A stretch of DNA of 64,000 nucleotides from Corallococcus sp. CA053C (lineage in GTDB: Bacteria > Myxococcota > Myxococcia > Myxococcales > Myxococcaceae): positions 21,584 through 85,583 of the forward strand of contig NZ_RAWA01000003.1 of assembly GCF_003611675.1 (NCBI RefSeq). The letters run 5' to 3'. A program made the translations under genes and the position numbers. Position 1 is the stretch's first letter. Every line of letters begins with the position of its first letter. Positions 1 through 8,864 of the stretch are shown piece after piece. The notes beneath the pieces were generated by a model. That model was given only the letters and a program-made list of their open reading frames with translations. It made no database searches and was not told the DNA's origin.

Positions 1-1
1 G

Positions 2-1057
2 CTGTGGGAGCCGCTCCTGCGCACGCTCACGAAGGAGGAGCCCGGCCCCGCCCGCGTCATCCACACCGGCCGCGCGGAGCGCTTCGAGGACGTGGACCCC
101 ACCCGGCTGCCCGGGTCCGTGAGCCACAGCGCCTATGGAGAGCTGTGGCGCGCGCTGGGTGTGCGCTCCGCCCTCAGCGTCCCGCTCGTCGTGGACGGCC
201 GCGTGCTGGGCGCGCTGTGCCTGCTGTCCACCCAGGCCCACCGCCGCTACGGCGCGGTGGATCAGGCCTTCATGGAGGAGCTGTCCGCGCGGGCCGCGCT
301 CGCGCTGGACAACGCCCGCCTGCTCGCGGCGACGCAGGGCGCGCTGGAGCTCATCGGCGTGGCGGCGCACGACCTGGGCAACCCGCTGAGCTCGCTCCAA
401 CTGCGCCTGCGCCGCCTGCGCCTGCAGTGCGCCCCCGCCCACGCCCCGGATCCGCGGCTGCGCGAGGGCCTGCTGCTGGCCGAGGACGAGACGAAGCGCC
501 TGGGCCGGCTGGTGCACAACCTGCTGGACCTGTCGCGCCTGTCCGGCGGCCGGCTGGAGCTGGAGTCGCGGCCCATGGACCTGTCCGAACTGGCGCACGA
601 GGTGGTGGCGCGCCACGAGGACCAGGCCGCCGCCGCCGGCTGTGCCCTCACCGTCCACGCCCGCGGCGCCGTCCCCGGCCGGTGGGACCGCCAGCGGCTG
701 GACCGCGTCCTCACCAACCTGGTCAGCAACGCCCTCAAGTTCGGCCGGGGCCAGCCGGTGGAGGTGTGCGTGGAGGTGGACCCCGACGCCCGCCGCGCCC
801 GGCTCGTCGTGCGCGACCACGGCGCCGGCATCCCACAAGAGGACCAGCCGCGCCTCTTCGCCCGCTTCGAGCGGGTCACGACGGACAGCCGCGCCCCCGG
901 CTTCGGCCTGGGCCTCTACATCGTCCGGCAGCTCGTGGAAGCCCACGGCGGCACCATCCGCGTCCACAGCCGGCCGGGCGAGGGCGCCGAGTTCATTGTC
1001 GAACTCCCGGCTACCCTGGAAGCCCCGGTGGGAGTCGCTTCCGCGATTCGGGCCTGA
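2..1057 (+). CDS. GAF-domain sensor histidine kinase, 5' end outside window
   Basis: The reading frame is open from the window edge, so the N-terminus is missing. The visible part has the end of a GAF sensor domain (ALGVRSALSVPLVVDGRVLG), a HisKA dimerisation helix with the phospho-acceptor His in AAHDLGNPLSS, and a HATPase_c domain with N box LTNLVSNALKFG, G1 box DHGAGIP and G2 box GFGLGLYIV. It would autophosphorylate in response to a ligand or redox cue and pass phosphate to a receiver that is not visible here. HDLGNPL replaces the usual HELRTPL, an atypical H box. The C-terminal half closely resembles the kinase at 33998-36982 (FGRFERA, GLGLYISRQIVEA), so the two are probably paralogues. 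The family is certain; the signal is unknown. Confidence 0.9.
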   Translation: MWEPLLRTLTKEEPGPARVIHTGRAERFEDVDPTRLPGSVSHSAYGELWRALGVRSALSVPLVVDGRVLGALCLLSTQAHRRYGAVDQAFMEELSARAALALDNARLLAATQGALELIGVAAHDLGNPLSSLQLRLRRLRLQCAPAHAPDPRLREGLLLAEDETKRLGRLVHNLLDLSRLSGGRLELESRPMDLSELAHEVVARHEDQAAAAGCALTVHARGAVPGRWDRQRLDRVLTNLVSNALKFGRGQPVEVCVEVDPDARRARLVVRDHGAGIPQEDQPRLFARFERVTTDSRAPGFGLGLYIVRQLVEAHGGTIRVHSRPGEGAEFIVELPATLEAPVGVASAIRA

Positions 1058-1324
1058 CCCGTCCGGGTGGGTTGTGCCCCAGTGGCCCCTCCCATTCAGT
1101 CCCAAACAATCGAGTTCCCCTCGGGACGGAAAAGTTCTCAGAAGTTGAATGATGCTGTCGATTACGGATATTCTTCGTACGGCTAAAACTACTCACTCCC
1201 GGTAAAAACCGAGTTTGAGTCGGCCCCGCTCCTACCGTCCCCTCGACGCAAAGGGCATCCGGGCCCCCTGGCCGCGACACTTCCACTGGAAGAGTCCGCT
1301 ATCACGCGTACGAGGAGTACCCCC

Positions 1325-3175
1325 ATGGGCGCAGTTGGAGCATTCCAGGCGCGGTTCGCGCGCACGACCCCCCGCTCGGCTTCCGCGGTCCCTATGGCAC
1401 TGCTGGCCGGCTTGAGCGCACTGGCGCTCGCCTGCGGTGGCCCGGACGCCGTGGACGCGGAAGCCTCCGCCTCGCAGGACGTGCTCGGGTCCCAGTCCCA
1501 GGCGGTGACGGACGAACGCTCGGGGAGCGCTGGCAGGGCGCCGGTGGGGCTGGCGCTGGAAGTGGAGAACGGTGAGGGCGTGCCCCTGAAGGTGAAGGCC
1601 GGGCAGACCTTCTACGTGAACCAGATCGACCTGCGCGCCTTCGTCAACGCCACCGTGGACGAGGGGCTCAAGGGCCTGCGCAAGAACAGCGACTTCGCGG
1701 CGCTCGGCTGGGGGGGCGTGCACCTGGAGGAGACGGAGTTCGTCGGCCTGGCCAACGGCGATGGCACCTTCACCCGCCGCGCCTTCTACCGCGACGCGGC
1801 CTGGATGAAGGTTCCCAGCCTCTTCACCGTGGAGCCCGTGGACGCGCGCGGCGTGCTCACCGGGACGCCGGTGCTCCTGAACGTCGGCAGCGACGACAAG
1901 CGCCGCACGGAGCGCGACGACTTCTTCATCCGCCGCATGCGCGCCATCCAGTGGGCCCGCGACTGTGCCAGCCTCACGGACTGTTCCAGCGCGAAGAACT
2001 ACGAGGAGGAGGCGCTGGTGGAACTGCGCAACGCGTACGACCACGCGAAGCAGCAGACCCTCACCTTCCGCCCCAACACGCGCGGCCTGCGCCTGCGCTG
2101 GAGCCTGCGCCCGTTCGCCCCCTACTACATTCCCGTCACCCAGGAGGCCTCGCCCGCGTTCGGCTACGGCTTCGCCATCGACATCAAGCCGCTGACGGCC
2201 GCCCGCCAGGACGGCACCTACGCCCCCGGCTCGGATGTAACTTTCCAGCTCACCTTGAAGGACGGACAGGGCCAGCGTCTGCACCCCGCCGGCAGCCTTC
2301 CAACCTACAATGAGGTCGCACCCCCGGGCGCTCCCGGCCACCCGGCTGGCATCCAGTACTATCGGGCCTTCTTCGACGCGACGACGACCTACTACCGCCG
2401 CAAGCACCGTGAACGGATGATGATGACGCAGCTCATCGGGCCGGCGCAGGACATCCAGCCCATCCGGAGCATCGTTGACCTGGAGGCCTTCCTGGACGAC
2501 TCCCAGGACGTGCAGACGGTGGCCACCCAGGCCCGCGACGGCGTCTACGCCCAGTTCATGACGTTCCCCCCGTCCAACAAGCTCTTCGGCGGCGCGTTCT
2601 TCCCCACCGAGGGCCGCTGGGACGCCCCCGTGAGCGACACCTGGACGTACCGCCTGCCGGCGGACGCCAAGCCGGGCACCTACCTGGTCACCGCCAAGGC
2701 CCGCCGCGTGTTCCTGGGTGAGGACGTCCCCGCGTCCCGCACCATCGAGATCCAGGTGGGCACCCGGACCCACACCGAGGCCAAGCTGACCACCGGTCCC
2801 TGCAACAGCTGCCACAGCAAGGGAGGGGAGCTCAGCCAGGTGGCGCACGCGAACGACAACCGCGCCGCCTGCGCGTCGTGCCATGCTCCGCTCGGCTTCG
2901 AACTGGAGGGGCCCATCTTCGTGCGCACGCACTTCATCCACTCGCGCTCCAACCGCTACGACGCGCCCGTGGAGAAGTGCTCGTCCTGCCACCTGAACTC
3001 CGAAGGCACGCAGCGCACCAGCAAGGCGGCCTGCCTGTCGTGCCACAAGAGCTACCCGGACAGCCACGTGGCGAAGTTCGGCCCCATCGAAAGCATGTAT
3101 GTCGGTGGGGGACGTGAATCGTTCCAGCAGTGCACCGGCAGTTGTCACAAGACGCACCCCGGCAGCGGCTTCTAG
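1325..3175 (+). CDS. Multiheme c-type cytochrome lipoprotein
   Basis: 616 residues. The N-terminus carries a signal peptide with a lipobox ending at Cys37 (ALALACGG), so the protein should be a lipoprotein. Haem-binding motifs cluster in the last 130 residues: CNSCH (493), CASCH (516), CSSCH (552), CLSCH (570) and the longer CTGSCH (603). That is four CxxCH and one CxxxCH, suggesting up to five haems. The large N-terminal part (about 50-490) is beta-rich with no clear family. A role in periplasmic or outer-membrane electron transfer is likely; partner and substrate are unknown. The start ATG follows GAGGAG closely. It lies 30 bp upstream of the FIST gene on the same strand, so the cytochrome may be co-transcribed with that signalling module. 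Confidence 0.85.
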   Translation: MGAVGAFQARFARTTPRSASAVPMALLAGLSALALACGGPDAVDAEASASQDVLGSQSQAVTDERSGSAGRAPVGLALEVENGEGVPLKVKAGQTFYVNQIDLRAFVNATVDEGLKGLRKNSDFAALGWGGVHLEETEFVGLANGDGTFTRRAFYRDAAWMKVPSLFTVEPVDARGVLTGTPVLLNVGSDDKRRTERDDFFIRRMRAIQWARDCASLTDCSSAKNYEEEALVELRNAYDHAKQQTLTFRPNTRGLRLRWSLRPFAPYYIPVTQEASPAFGYGFAIDIKPLTAARQDGTYAPGSDVTFQLTLKDGQGQRLHPAGSLPTYNEVAPPGAPGHPAGIQYYRAFFDATTTYYRRKHRERMMMTQLIGPAQDIQPIRSIVDLEAFLDDSQDVQTVATQARDGVYAQFMTFPPSNKLFGGAFFPTEGRWDAPVSDTWTYRLPADAKPGTYLVTAKARRVFLGEDVPASRTIEIQVGTRTHTEAKLTTGPCNSCHSKGGELSQVAHANDNRAACASCHAPLGFELEGPIFVRTHFIHSRSNRYDAPVEKCSSCHLNSEGTQRTSKAACLSCHKSYPDSHVAKFGPIESMYVGGGRESFQQCTGSCHKTHPGSGF

Positions 3176-3205
3176 CCACAGGCCGGGATCGCAAGGAGGT
3201 CCGCC

Positions 3206-4366
3206 ATGGCCCACGTGAAGATGCAGACGGCTCGCTCCACCCTCATGGATCCAGTCGCGGCTGCGGAGGACCTCCTGCGACAGCTTCACGGCCCCCCGCC
3301 AAAGCTGGTGACGCTGTTCGCCTCCCGTCAGCGGGACCAGCGCGCGCTCAACCGTGCGGTGCGCGAGCGGCTCCCGAAGGACACCCGGCTCGTGGGCGCC
3401 ACCACGGCCGGGGAGCTGGACAACAACGGCATCCACACCAACAGCGTGGTGCTGGGCGCGCTCACCGGTGACTTCGAGGTGGGCCTGGGCCTGGGCAGCG
3501 GGCTCACCGGGGACGCCATCGCCGCGGGCGCCATGGCCATCAAGCGCGCGTGCGAGGAGCTGGGCGTGCGCCAGCAGGACCTGGACGCGCGCCGGTATGT
3601 CGGCCTCGTGATTGACGACGGCTTCCGCTACAAGAAGGAAGAGCTGCTGCTGGGCATCCTGGAGAAGAACCAGACGCTGGTGCTCGTGGGCGGCGGCGCC
3701 AGCGACTCGGAGCCGGATCCGGCGCGCCAGTCCGCGCTCATCCACGTGGACGGCGAGGTGGCCGGCGACGGCGTGCTCGTGGCCCTGTTCAAGACCAACG
3801 CCCCCTGGGCCGCGCTGCGCTCGCACTGGTACGTGCCCACCGGCCAGCGGCTCACCATCACCAAGGTGGATGAGACGCACACGCGCGCGCTCGAAATCGA
3901 CGGGCAGCCCGCCGCCAGGCGCTACGCCGAAATCCTGGGCGTCACCCCGGACGAGCTGGAGTTCGGCAAGCCCAAGGGCTTCGCCGTGCGCCCCACCGCG
4001 CTGAAGGTGGGCCGGGAGTACTTCATCCGCGCCGCGTGGCGCCCCCTGGACGATGGTTCCATCCTGTTCGCCAACCTCCTGGAGGAGGGCAGCGAGCTGG
4101 ACCTGATGAAGGCCGGAGACCTGGCGGGCATGACGCGGGACTTCTTCTCGGAGGAGCTGCCCAGGCGCGTGCAGAACCCCCAGGCCGCCCTCCTGTTCCA
4201 CTGCAGCGGACGCATGTGGTACGCGAACGCCACCGGTGTGGTGCCCCAACTCTCCGAAGCGCTGAAGCTCGCACCGTCCGCCGCTGGGATGAACGTGCAG
4301 TTCGAGATCTACTCGGGGTTCCACATCAACACCACGCTGACCGTGCTGGCATTCGGTTCCAACTAG
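3206..4366 (+). CDS. FIST-domain sensory protein (FIST_N plus FIST_C)
   Basis: 386 residues, start ATG preceded by an ideal AAGGAGGT site. The N-terminal half matches the FIST_N pattern, with TRLVGATTAGEL and a glycine-rich GALTGDFEVGLGLG stretch. The C-terminal half matches FIST_C (ALEIDGQPAARRYAEILG and LLFHCSGRMW near the end). FIST domains are intracellular sensors proposed to bind small ligands such as amino acids, and they are commonly encoded next to histidine kinases or fused to them. Here the hybrid kinase begins only 2 bp after this stop codon, so translational coupling and a ligand-input role for that kinase are likely. No signal peptide or membrane segment is seen. The ligand cannot be read from sequence. 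Confidence 0.88.
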   Translation: MAHVKMQTARSTLMDPVAAAEDLLRQLHGPPPKLVTLFASRQRDQRALNRAVRERLPKDTRLVGATTAGELDNNGIHTNSVVLGALTGDFEVGLGLGSGLTGDAIAAGAMAIKRACEELGVRQQDLDARRYVGLVIDDGFRYKKEELLLGILEKNQTLVLVGGGASDSEPDPARQSALIHVDGEVAGDGVLVALFKTNAPWAALRSHWYVPTGQRLTITKVDETHTRALEIDGQPAARRYAEILGVTPDELEFGKPKGFAVRPTALKVGREYFIRAAWRPLDDGSILFANLLEEGSELDLMKAGDLAGMTRDFFSEELPRRVQNPQAALLFHCSGRMWYANATGVVPQLSEALKLAPSAAGMNVQFEIYSGFHINTTLTVLAFGSN

Positions 4367-4368
4367 AC

Positions 4369-7335
4369 ATGGCCAACCAACCGTTCGACGTGGCGACCCA
4401 GGAATCCCCCCTGGGCTACACCCTGGCACTGCTGTTGGTGGGCAGCGAGCGTGAGACGCGCGCCATGCGCGACGCGCTGGAGCGTGAGGACATCCTGTCC
4501 ATGCTCACGCTCGAGGAGGCCAACTCCGTGCAGGCCCTGGAGCAGGCGCTCACGCGGCCGTGGGCGCTGGTGCTCGCCGGTTCGGAGCTGCCCGGCCTGT
4601 CGTGGGAAGGCATCCAGGCGGCGTGGGTGAAGCGCGGGCAGGAGCTCACCTTCGTGGTGAGCACCCCCACGTGGAGCACGCGGATGCTGGCGGCCGCCAT
4701 GCAGGCCGGCGCGCGCGACTACGTCACCGAGGACCGCATCGGCCACCTGCCCTTCGTCGTGGCGCGCGAGCTGCGCCTGCACGCCGAGCGCGCCCAGCAC
4801 CAGCTGACGGGCATGGAGCTGAAGCGGACCAACTACCTGCTCAGCAACATCATCGACGCGCTGCCCTTCGTGCTGTTCGTGAAGGACGCCCAGACGCGCC
4901 GGCTGGTGGTGGCCAACAAGACGTTCGCGGACGCCTTCAAGGTCACCAAGGAATGGCTGCTGGGGAAGCTGGACCACGACTACTTCCCGAAGGAGCAGGC
5001 GGACTCGTTCGTCGCCGTCGACACGGAGATCCTCGAGACGCGGCAGATGAAGACGTTCGAGGAGGTCGCCCGCGCGGATGGTCAGGACCGCATCTTCGCC
5101 ACGCGCAAGATTCCCCTCGTGGACGACCAGGGCGTCGCGCGCTTCGTGATGGGCGTCACCGACGACATCACCGCGCGCAAGCAGAACGAGGAGATGCTGC
5201 GCGCCTCCAAGGAGGAGCTGGAGGCCGCCAACAAGCAGCTCGCCGCCAGCCTGGAGGAGATCAAGAAGACGCGCGCGGTGTCCGCGCGGTCGCTCGCCAG
5301 CTACCAGCAGCGCGCGCTGCAGATGGAGATCATCCGTCAGCAGAACGAGGACCTGGACCGGCTGGCCCAGGAGCTCTCCGTCGCCAAGCGCAACGAGGAG
5401 GAGCGCGCCCGCGAGGCCGAAGGCGCCGTGCGCCTCAAGAGCGAGTTCCTGGCGAACTTCAGCCATGAGATCCGCACGCCGCTCAACGGCATCATCGGCT
5501 ACTGCGACCTCTTGATGCGCGAGGAGGGCAGCCGCCTGACGCCGCACGGCCGGCGCGACCTCAACGTGGTGAAGACGAACGCCAAGACGCTGCTGGCGCT
5601 CATCAACGACATCCTGGACCTGTCCAAGATTGAAGCGGGCCGCGTGGAGGTCGTCACCGAGCCGGTGGACGTGCAGGAGCTGGCCGACGAGTGCATGGCC
5701 ACGGTGAAGGAGTACCTCAAGGGCAAGGACGTGGCCCTCACCGTCCACGTGGACTCGGAGGCGCAGGAGGTGCGCACCGACGCGCTGAAGCTGCGGCAGA
5801 TCATGCTCAACCTCCTGAGCAACGCGGCCAAGTTCACCGACACGGGCGAGGTGGCGCTCACGGTGGTCAGCTCCGGCGGCGGAGAGATGCTGATGACGGT
5901 GGAGGACACCGGCGTGGGCATCCCCGCCGACCAGCTCCCCTTCATCTTCGAGAAGTTCCGCCAGGTGGACGGCTCCACCACGCGCAAGGTGGGCGGCACG
6001 GGCCTGGGGCTTGCCATCGTGCGCGAATTGACGCGCGTGCTGGGCGGCACCGTGGACGTGACGAGCACGCTGGGCCGAGGCTCCACCTTCACGGTACGGC
6101 TGCCGGACGTGCTCGCCACCACCGTGGGCGCCAACAGCCCGCATGCCACCGAGCGGCTGGTGCCGGTGCAGGACGTGGCGCTGAAGCTCGCGCCCATGGC
6201 GCGGCCGGGCAGCACCGTGCTGGTGGTGGACGATGATCCGCTCATCCAGCAGCTCGTCACCGGGCAGCTGGAGCCCGCGGGCTTCAAGGTCGTGACGGCG
6301 GATGACGGCATCGCCGCGCTGAAGCTGGCGCGCGAGCTGAAGCCGCAGGCCATCCTGCTGGACATCCACCTGCCCCGGATGGACGGCTGGTCGGTGTTGA
6401 GCCAGCTCAAGAGCGAGCCCACGCTCGCGGGCATCCCGGTCATCCTCGTGTCGGTGGAGGAGCAGCGCGCGCGCGGCTTCAGCCTGGGCGCGTGCGAGTA
6501 CCTGGTGAAGCCGGTGGAGCCGGAGCGGCTGGTGGAGGTGGTGCAGAAGAGCCTCGCCTCCGCGGGCGCCACGGCCGCCACGGGCGACGTGCTGGTGGTG
6601 GACGACGACGCGGCCACGCGTGAGCTGGTGAGTCGCAACCTGCGCCGCGCGGGCTTCTCCACCAACGAGGCGCGCAACGGTGAGGACGCGCTGCTCAAGG
6701 CGCGCGTGTCGCCGCCGTCGCTGGTGGTGCTGGACCTGATGATGCCGAACCTGGACGGCTTCGAGGTCCTGCGCCGGCTGCGCGCGGAGAAGCTGTCCGT
6801 GCCGGTGGTGGTGCTCACGGGCAAGACGCTCACCCACGACGAGGAGACGCTCCTGCGCGACGGCTTCGCCGGCTTCGTGCGCAAGGGCGGCACCGCGCTG
6901 GAGGACGTCATCTCCCAGGCGAAGGGCCTCCTGATGTCCCAGCGGGCCGCGAGCGCCGGGAAGCTGCCCCGCGTGCTGTACGTGGAGGACAGCGAGCAGA
7001 ACCGCGACATCGTCCGCCGCTACCTGGGCGGCATGTATGACCTCATCGAGGCGGAGGACGGCGAGCAGGGCCTGGAGCGGGCCCAGAACGACGGGCCGGA
7101 CCTCATCCTCATGGACCTGTCCCTGCCGAGACTCGACGGCTGGGAAGTCACCCGCAGGCTCCGGGCGTTGCCGGATGGGCAGAACGTGCCCGTCATCGCC
7201 GTCACGGCCCATGCGGGACGCGAGTACCAGGACAAGGCCCAGGCGGCCGGTTGCACGGCCTACCTGACCAAGCCCCTGGACCGCGAGCAGCTCATCGAGA
7301 CGATTCGTCAGTATCTAGGGAGAACCCATGGCTGA
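4369..7335 (+). CDS. Hybrid sensor histidine kinase with three C-terminal receiver domains
   Basis: 988 residues from the ATG right after the FIST stop; the frame stays open upstream, but that part overlaps the FIST gene. Domain order: a degenerate receiver-like domain (about 10-140), PAS (155-265), a coiled coil, HisKA with His366 in [12 protein letters not shown], HATPase_c (N box LLSNAAKF near 485, [19 protein letters not shown]), then three receivers with phospho-acceptors Asp665 ([11 protein letters not shown]), Asp789 ([10 protein letters not shown]) and Asp916 ([10 protein letters not shown]). The N-terminal pseudo-receiver lacks an Asp at the expected place (VLAGSELPG). No membrane segment is seen, so the kinase should be cytoplasmic and take input from the FIST protein or its PAS domain. 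The next gene, a lone receiver, overlaps its end by 8 nt. Confidence 0.93.
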   Translation: MANQPFDVATQESPLGYTLALLLVGSERETRAMRDALEREDILSMLTLEEANSVQALEQALTRPWALVLAGSELPGLSWEGIQAAWVKRGQELTFVVSTPTWSTRMLAAAMQAGARDYVTEDRIGHLPFVVARELRLHAERAQHQLTGMELKRTNYLLSNIIDALPFVLFVKDAQTRRLVVANKTFADAFKVTKEWLLGKLDHDYFPKEQADSFVAVDTEILETRQMKTFEEVARADGQDRIFATRKIPLVDDQGVARFVMGVTDDITARKQNEEMLRASKEELEAANKQLAASLEEIKKTRAVSARSLASYQQRALQMEIIRQQNEDLDRLAQELSVAKRNEEERAREAEGAVRLKSEFLANFSHEIRTPLNGIIGYCDLLMREEGSRLTPHGRRDLNVVKTNAKTLLALINDILDLSKIEAGRVEVVTEPVDVQELADECMATVKEYLKGKDVALTVHVDSEAQEVRTDALKLRQIMLNLLSNAAKFTDTGEVALTVVSSGGGEMLMTVEDTGVGIPADQLPFIFEKFRQVDGSTTRKVGGTGLGLAIVRELTRVLGGTVDVTSTLGRGSTFTVRLPDVLATTVGANSPHATERLVPVQDVALKLAPMARPGSTVLVVDDDPLIQQLVTGQLEPAGFKVVTADDGIAALKLARELKPQAILLDIHLPRMDGWSVLSQLKSEPTLAGIPVILVSVEEQRARGFSLGACEYLVKPVEPERLVEVVQKSLASAGATAATGDVLVVDDDAATRELVSRNLRRAGFSTNEARNGEDALLKARVSPPSLVVLDLMMPNLDGFEVLRRLRAEKLSVPVVVLTGKTLTHDEETLLRDGFAGFVRKGGTALEDVISQAKGLLMSQRAASAGKLPRVLYVEDSEQNRDIVRRYLGGMYDLIEAEDGEQGLERAQNDGPDLILMDLSLPRLDGWEVTRRLRALPDGQNVPVIAVTAHAGREYQDKAQAAGCTAYLTKPLDREQLIETIRQYLGRTHG

Positions 7336-7747
7336 ACCGAAACCGCGCGTCCTGGTCGTGGACGACGATCCGGATCTGCTCGACCTCGTGCAGCGCTCGC
7401 TGAGTGCGTACGGGTTCGACGTGCAGACCCACACGTCCGCGCTGGGCGTGTCCAACATCGTGCGCGCTTCCGAGCCGGACTTCGTGCTCATCGACGTGAA
7501 CTTCCCCGCCCTCAAGGGCGACAAGGTCGTAGGCCTGGCGCGCCAGTACGCGCCCCCGGGCACCCGCTTCATCCTCTACTCCGCTTCGGATGAGGCCAAG
7601 CTGCGCTCGCTCGCCATCGCCTCCGGCGCGGACGGCTACATCTCCAAGAGCGTTCAGGGCGCGGACCTGGCCCAGAAGCTCAACGCCATGCGCTTGAAGC
7701 CCCGCTCGGCCGCACCGGGCCGGAATCCCTCTCCTATCGAGGGATGA
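7328..7747 (+). CDS. Single-domain response regulator
   Basis: 139 residues, overlapping the hybrid kinase by 8 nt, so it is very likely translationally coupled to it. It has the acidic pocket VVDDDPD, phospho-acceptor Asp56 (LIDVNFPALKGDK), the switch region LYSASDEAKLRS and the conserved Lys in YISKS. There is no output domain; after the receiver comes a short Pro/Ser-rich tail. It could be the terminal receiver or a phosphate shuttle of the FIST-kinase module. A close paralogue lies at 16866-17270 (shared GVSN, GDKV, LYSASDEAKLR, GADLA), which marks a local family duplication. Confidence 0.92.
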   Translation: MAEPKPRVLVVDDDPDLLDLVQRSLSAYGFDVQTHTSALGVSNIVRASEPDFVLIDVNFPALKGDKVVGLARQYAPPGTRFILYSASDEAKLRSLAIASGADGYISKSVQGADLAQKLNAMRLKPRSAAPGRNPSPIEG

Positions 7748-7761
7748 GAAAGACGGGGATT

Positions 7762-7792
7762 CCGGGCGAACCCACACCCTGGGTACGCCCGG
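7762..7792 (+). terminator. Hairpin after the FIST-kinase-receiver operon
   Basis: Arms CCGGGCG-A-ACCCA and TGGGT-A-CGCCCGG pair over 12 bp with a single A/A mismatch. It sits 15 bp after the receiver's stop. No T-tract follows, so intrinsic termination is doubtful; it may act with Rho or as an RNA-stabilising hairpin. Confidence 0.4.
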
Positions 7793-7863
7793 CCCCCCTG
7801 GGTCACCCATCCCCCCGGTGCCAGAATAATCTCGGAAAGTGATAACCAGAGCGGTCTGCTGAC

Positions 7864-7891
7864 TTGAAGTCCACAGAAAGACCTGTAAGGT
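7864..7891 (+). promoter_or_regulatory. Possible sigma-70-type promoter for the kynurenine operon
   Basis: TTGAAG (7864-7869) and TAAGGT (7886-7891) are separated by 16 bp, about 95 bp upstream of the dioxygenase ATG, inside a locally AT-richer patch. The match is moderate, and no transcript data can be seen. Confidence 0.3.
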
Positions 7892-7985
7892 AGTCGCTTC
7901 TAGAGTTTTACGCGCTCACTGTTCCCCCCGAACTGGGGCGCATTCCACCCACCTTCCGAAACTCCCTGCGCCTCCCGGAGGGGAC

Positions 7986-8864
7986 ATGCACTCGTCGACC
8001 GATTACAGCCACGCCGAAAAGCTGAAGCACGAGCTGACGCAGCCGCTTTTCAACCCGATGCTGAAGAAGTGGGTCGGGAAGGGCGAGCTGGACTACGAGC
8101 GCTACCTCCAGACGGGCACGCTGCTGGGGTTGCAGTCGTCGGAAGCGGAGCGGGTGTCGCACGACGAGCTGATGTTCCAGATCGTCCACCAGTCGCAGGA
8201 GCTGTACCTGAAGCTGGCGTCGCGCGAGGTGGTGGAGGTGGTGGCGGAGATGGACCGCGACGCGCTGTGGGCCGTCGTCGCCCGGCTGGCGCGGGTGCAG
8301 AAGATCCTCCAGTGCATCAGCGCGGAGATGGCGGTGCTGGAGACGATGACGCCGGACTCGTACCAGGTCATCCGCCGCAGCCTGGGCAACGGCAGCGGGC
8401 AGGAGTCGCCGGGCTACAACACGTTCCGCCTGGCGGCGACGGGGCTGGAGTCCGCGATGGAGCGGATGCTGGCGCGGCGTGGCGTGACGCTGCTGCAGGT
8501 CTACTCGGCCGGGGGGCCCGAGGACCTGAAGCACGTGTGTGAGAACCTGGTGACCATGGACGAGGGGTTCCAGGGCTGGCTGTTCGCGCACTTCCAGCTG
8601 GTGCGGCGCACCATTGGCGTGGACCGCTCCGTGAAGGCGCTGGACGGGCTGCCCACGCAGGTGCTGGCGGGCCGGATGACCCTGCCGCTGTTCCGCGCGC
8701 TGTGGGACGTGCGCGTGGAGATGACGGCGGGCTGGAAGCGCGAAGGCGGCTACGCGACGGGCGTGCACCGCGCGCCGGACGACTTGCGCGAGCAGGCCCG
8801 CGCGGGTGGCTGCCCCATGCACGCGCACGCGTCCTTCCCGCAGGAGCTGCGGAGCCAGCCGTGA
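7986..8864 (+). CDS. kynA: Tryptophan 2,3-dioxygenase
   Basis: 292 residues, close to the usual bacterial length of about 280. It matches the haem-dependent tryptophan dioxygenase family at YERYLQTGTLLGLQ, HDELMFQIVHQSQELYLK and the haem-side segment FAHFQLVRRTIG, with PLFRALWDVR near the C-terminus. The enzyme opens the indole ring of L-tryptophan with O2 to give N-formylkynurenine in the cytoplasm. The segment after RRTIG is shorter than in typical family members, so a related indole substrate cannot be excluded. The start ATG follows a GGAGGGG site. Its stop overlaps the start of the kynureninase gene by 4 nt (GTGA), which makes it the first gene of a tightly coupled three-gene operon. Confidence 0.88.
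   Translation: MHSSTDYSHAEKLKHELTQPLFNPMLKKWVGKGELDYERYLQTGTLLGLQSSEAERVSHDELMFQIVHQSQELYLKLASREVVEVVAEMDRDALWAVVARLARVQKILQCISAEMAVLETMTPDSYQVIRRSLGNGSGQESPGYNTFRLAATGLESAMERMLARRGVTLLQVYSAGGPEDLKHVCENLVTMDEGFQGWLFAHFQLVRRTIGVDRSVKALDGLPTQVLAGRMTLPLFRALWDVRVEMTAGWKREGGYATGVHRAPDDLREQARAGGCPMHAHASFPQELRSQP

Noticed and set aside
1232..4429. Very long minus-strand open frame opposite the cytochrome and FIST genes
   Set aside because: It mirrors two well-supported plus-strand genes in high-GC DNA, has no family pattern, and is rich in Val/Ala/Gly/Arg, as shadow frames are.
4363..7212. Minus-strand frame of about 950 codons opposite the hybrid kinase
   Set aside because: The plus strand encodes clear HisKA, HATPase and receiver motifs; the opposite frame shows only shadow composition.
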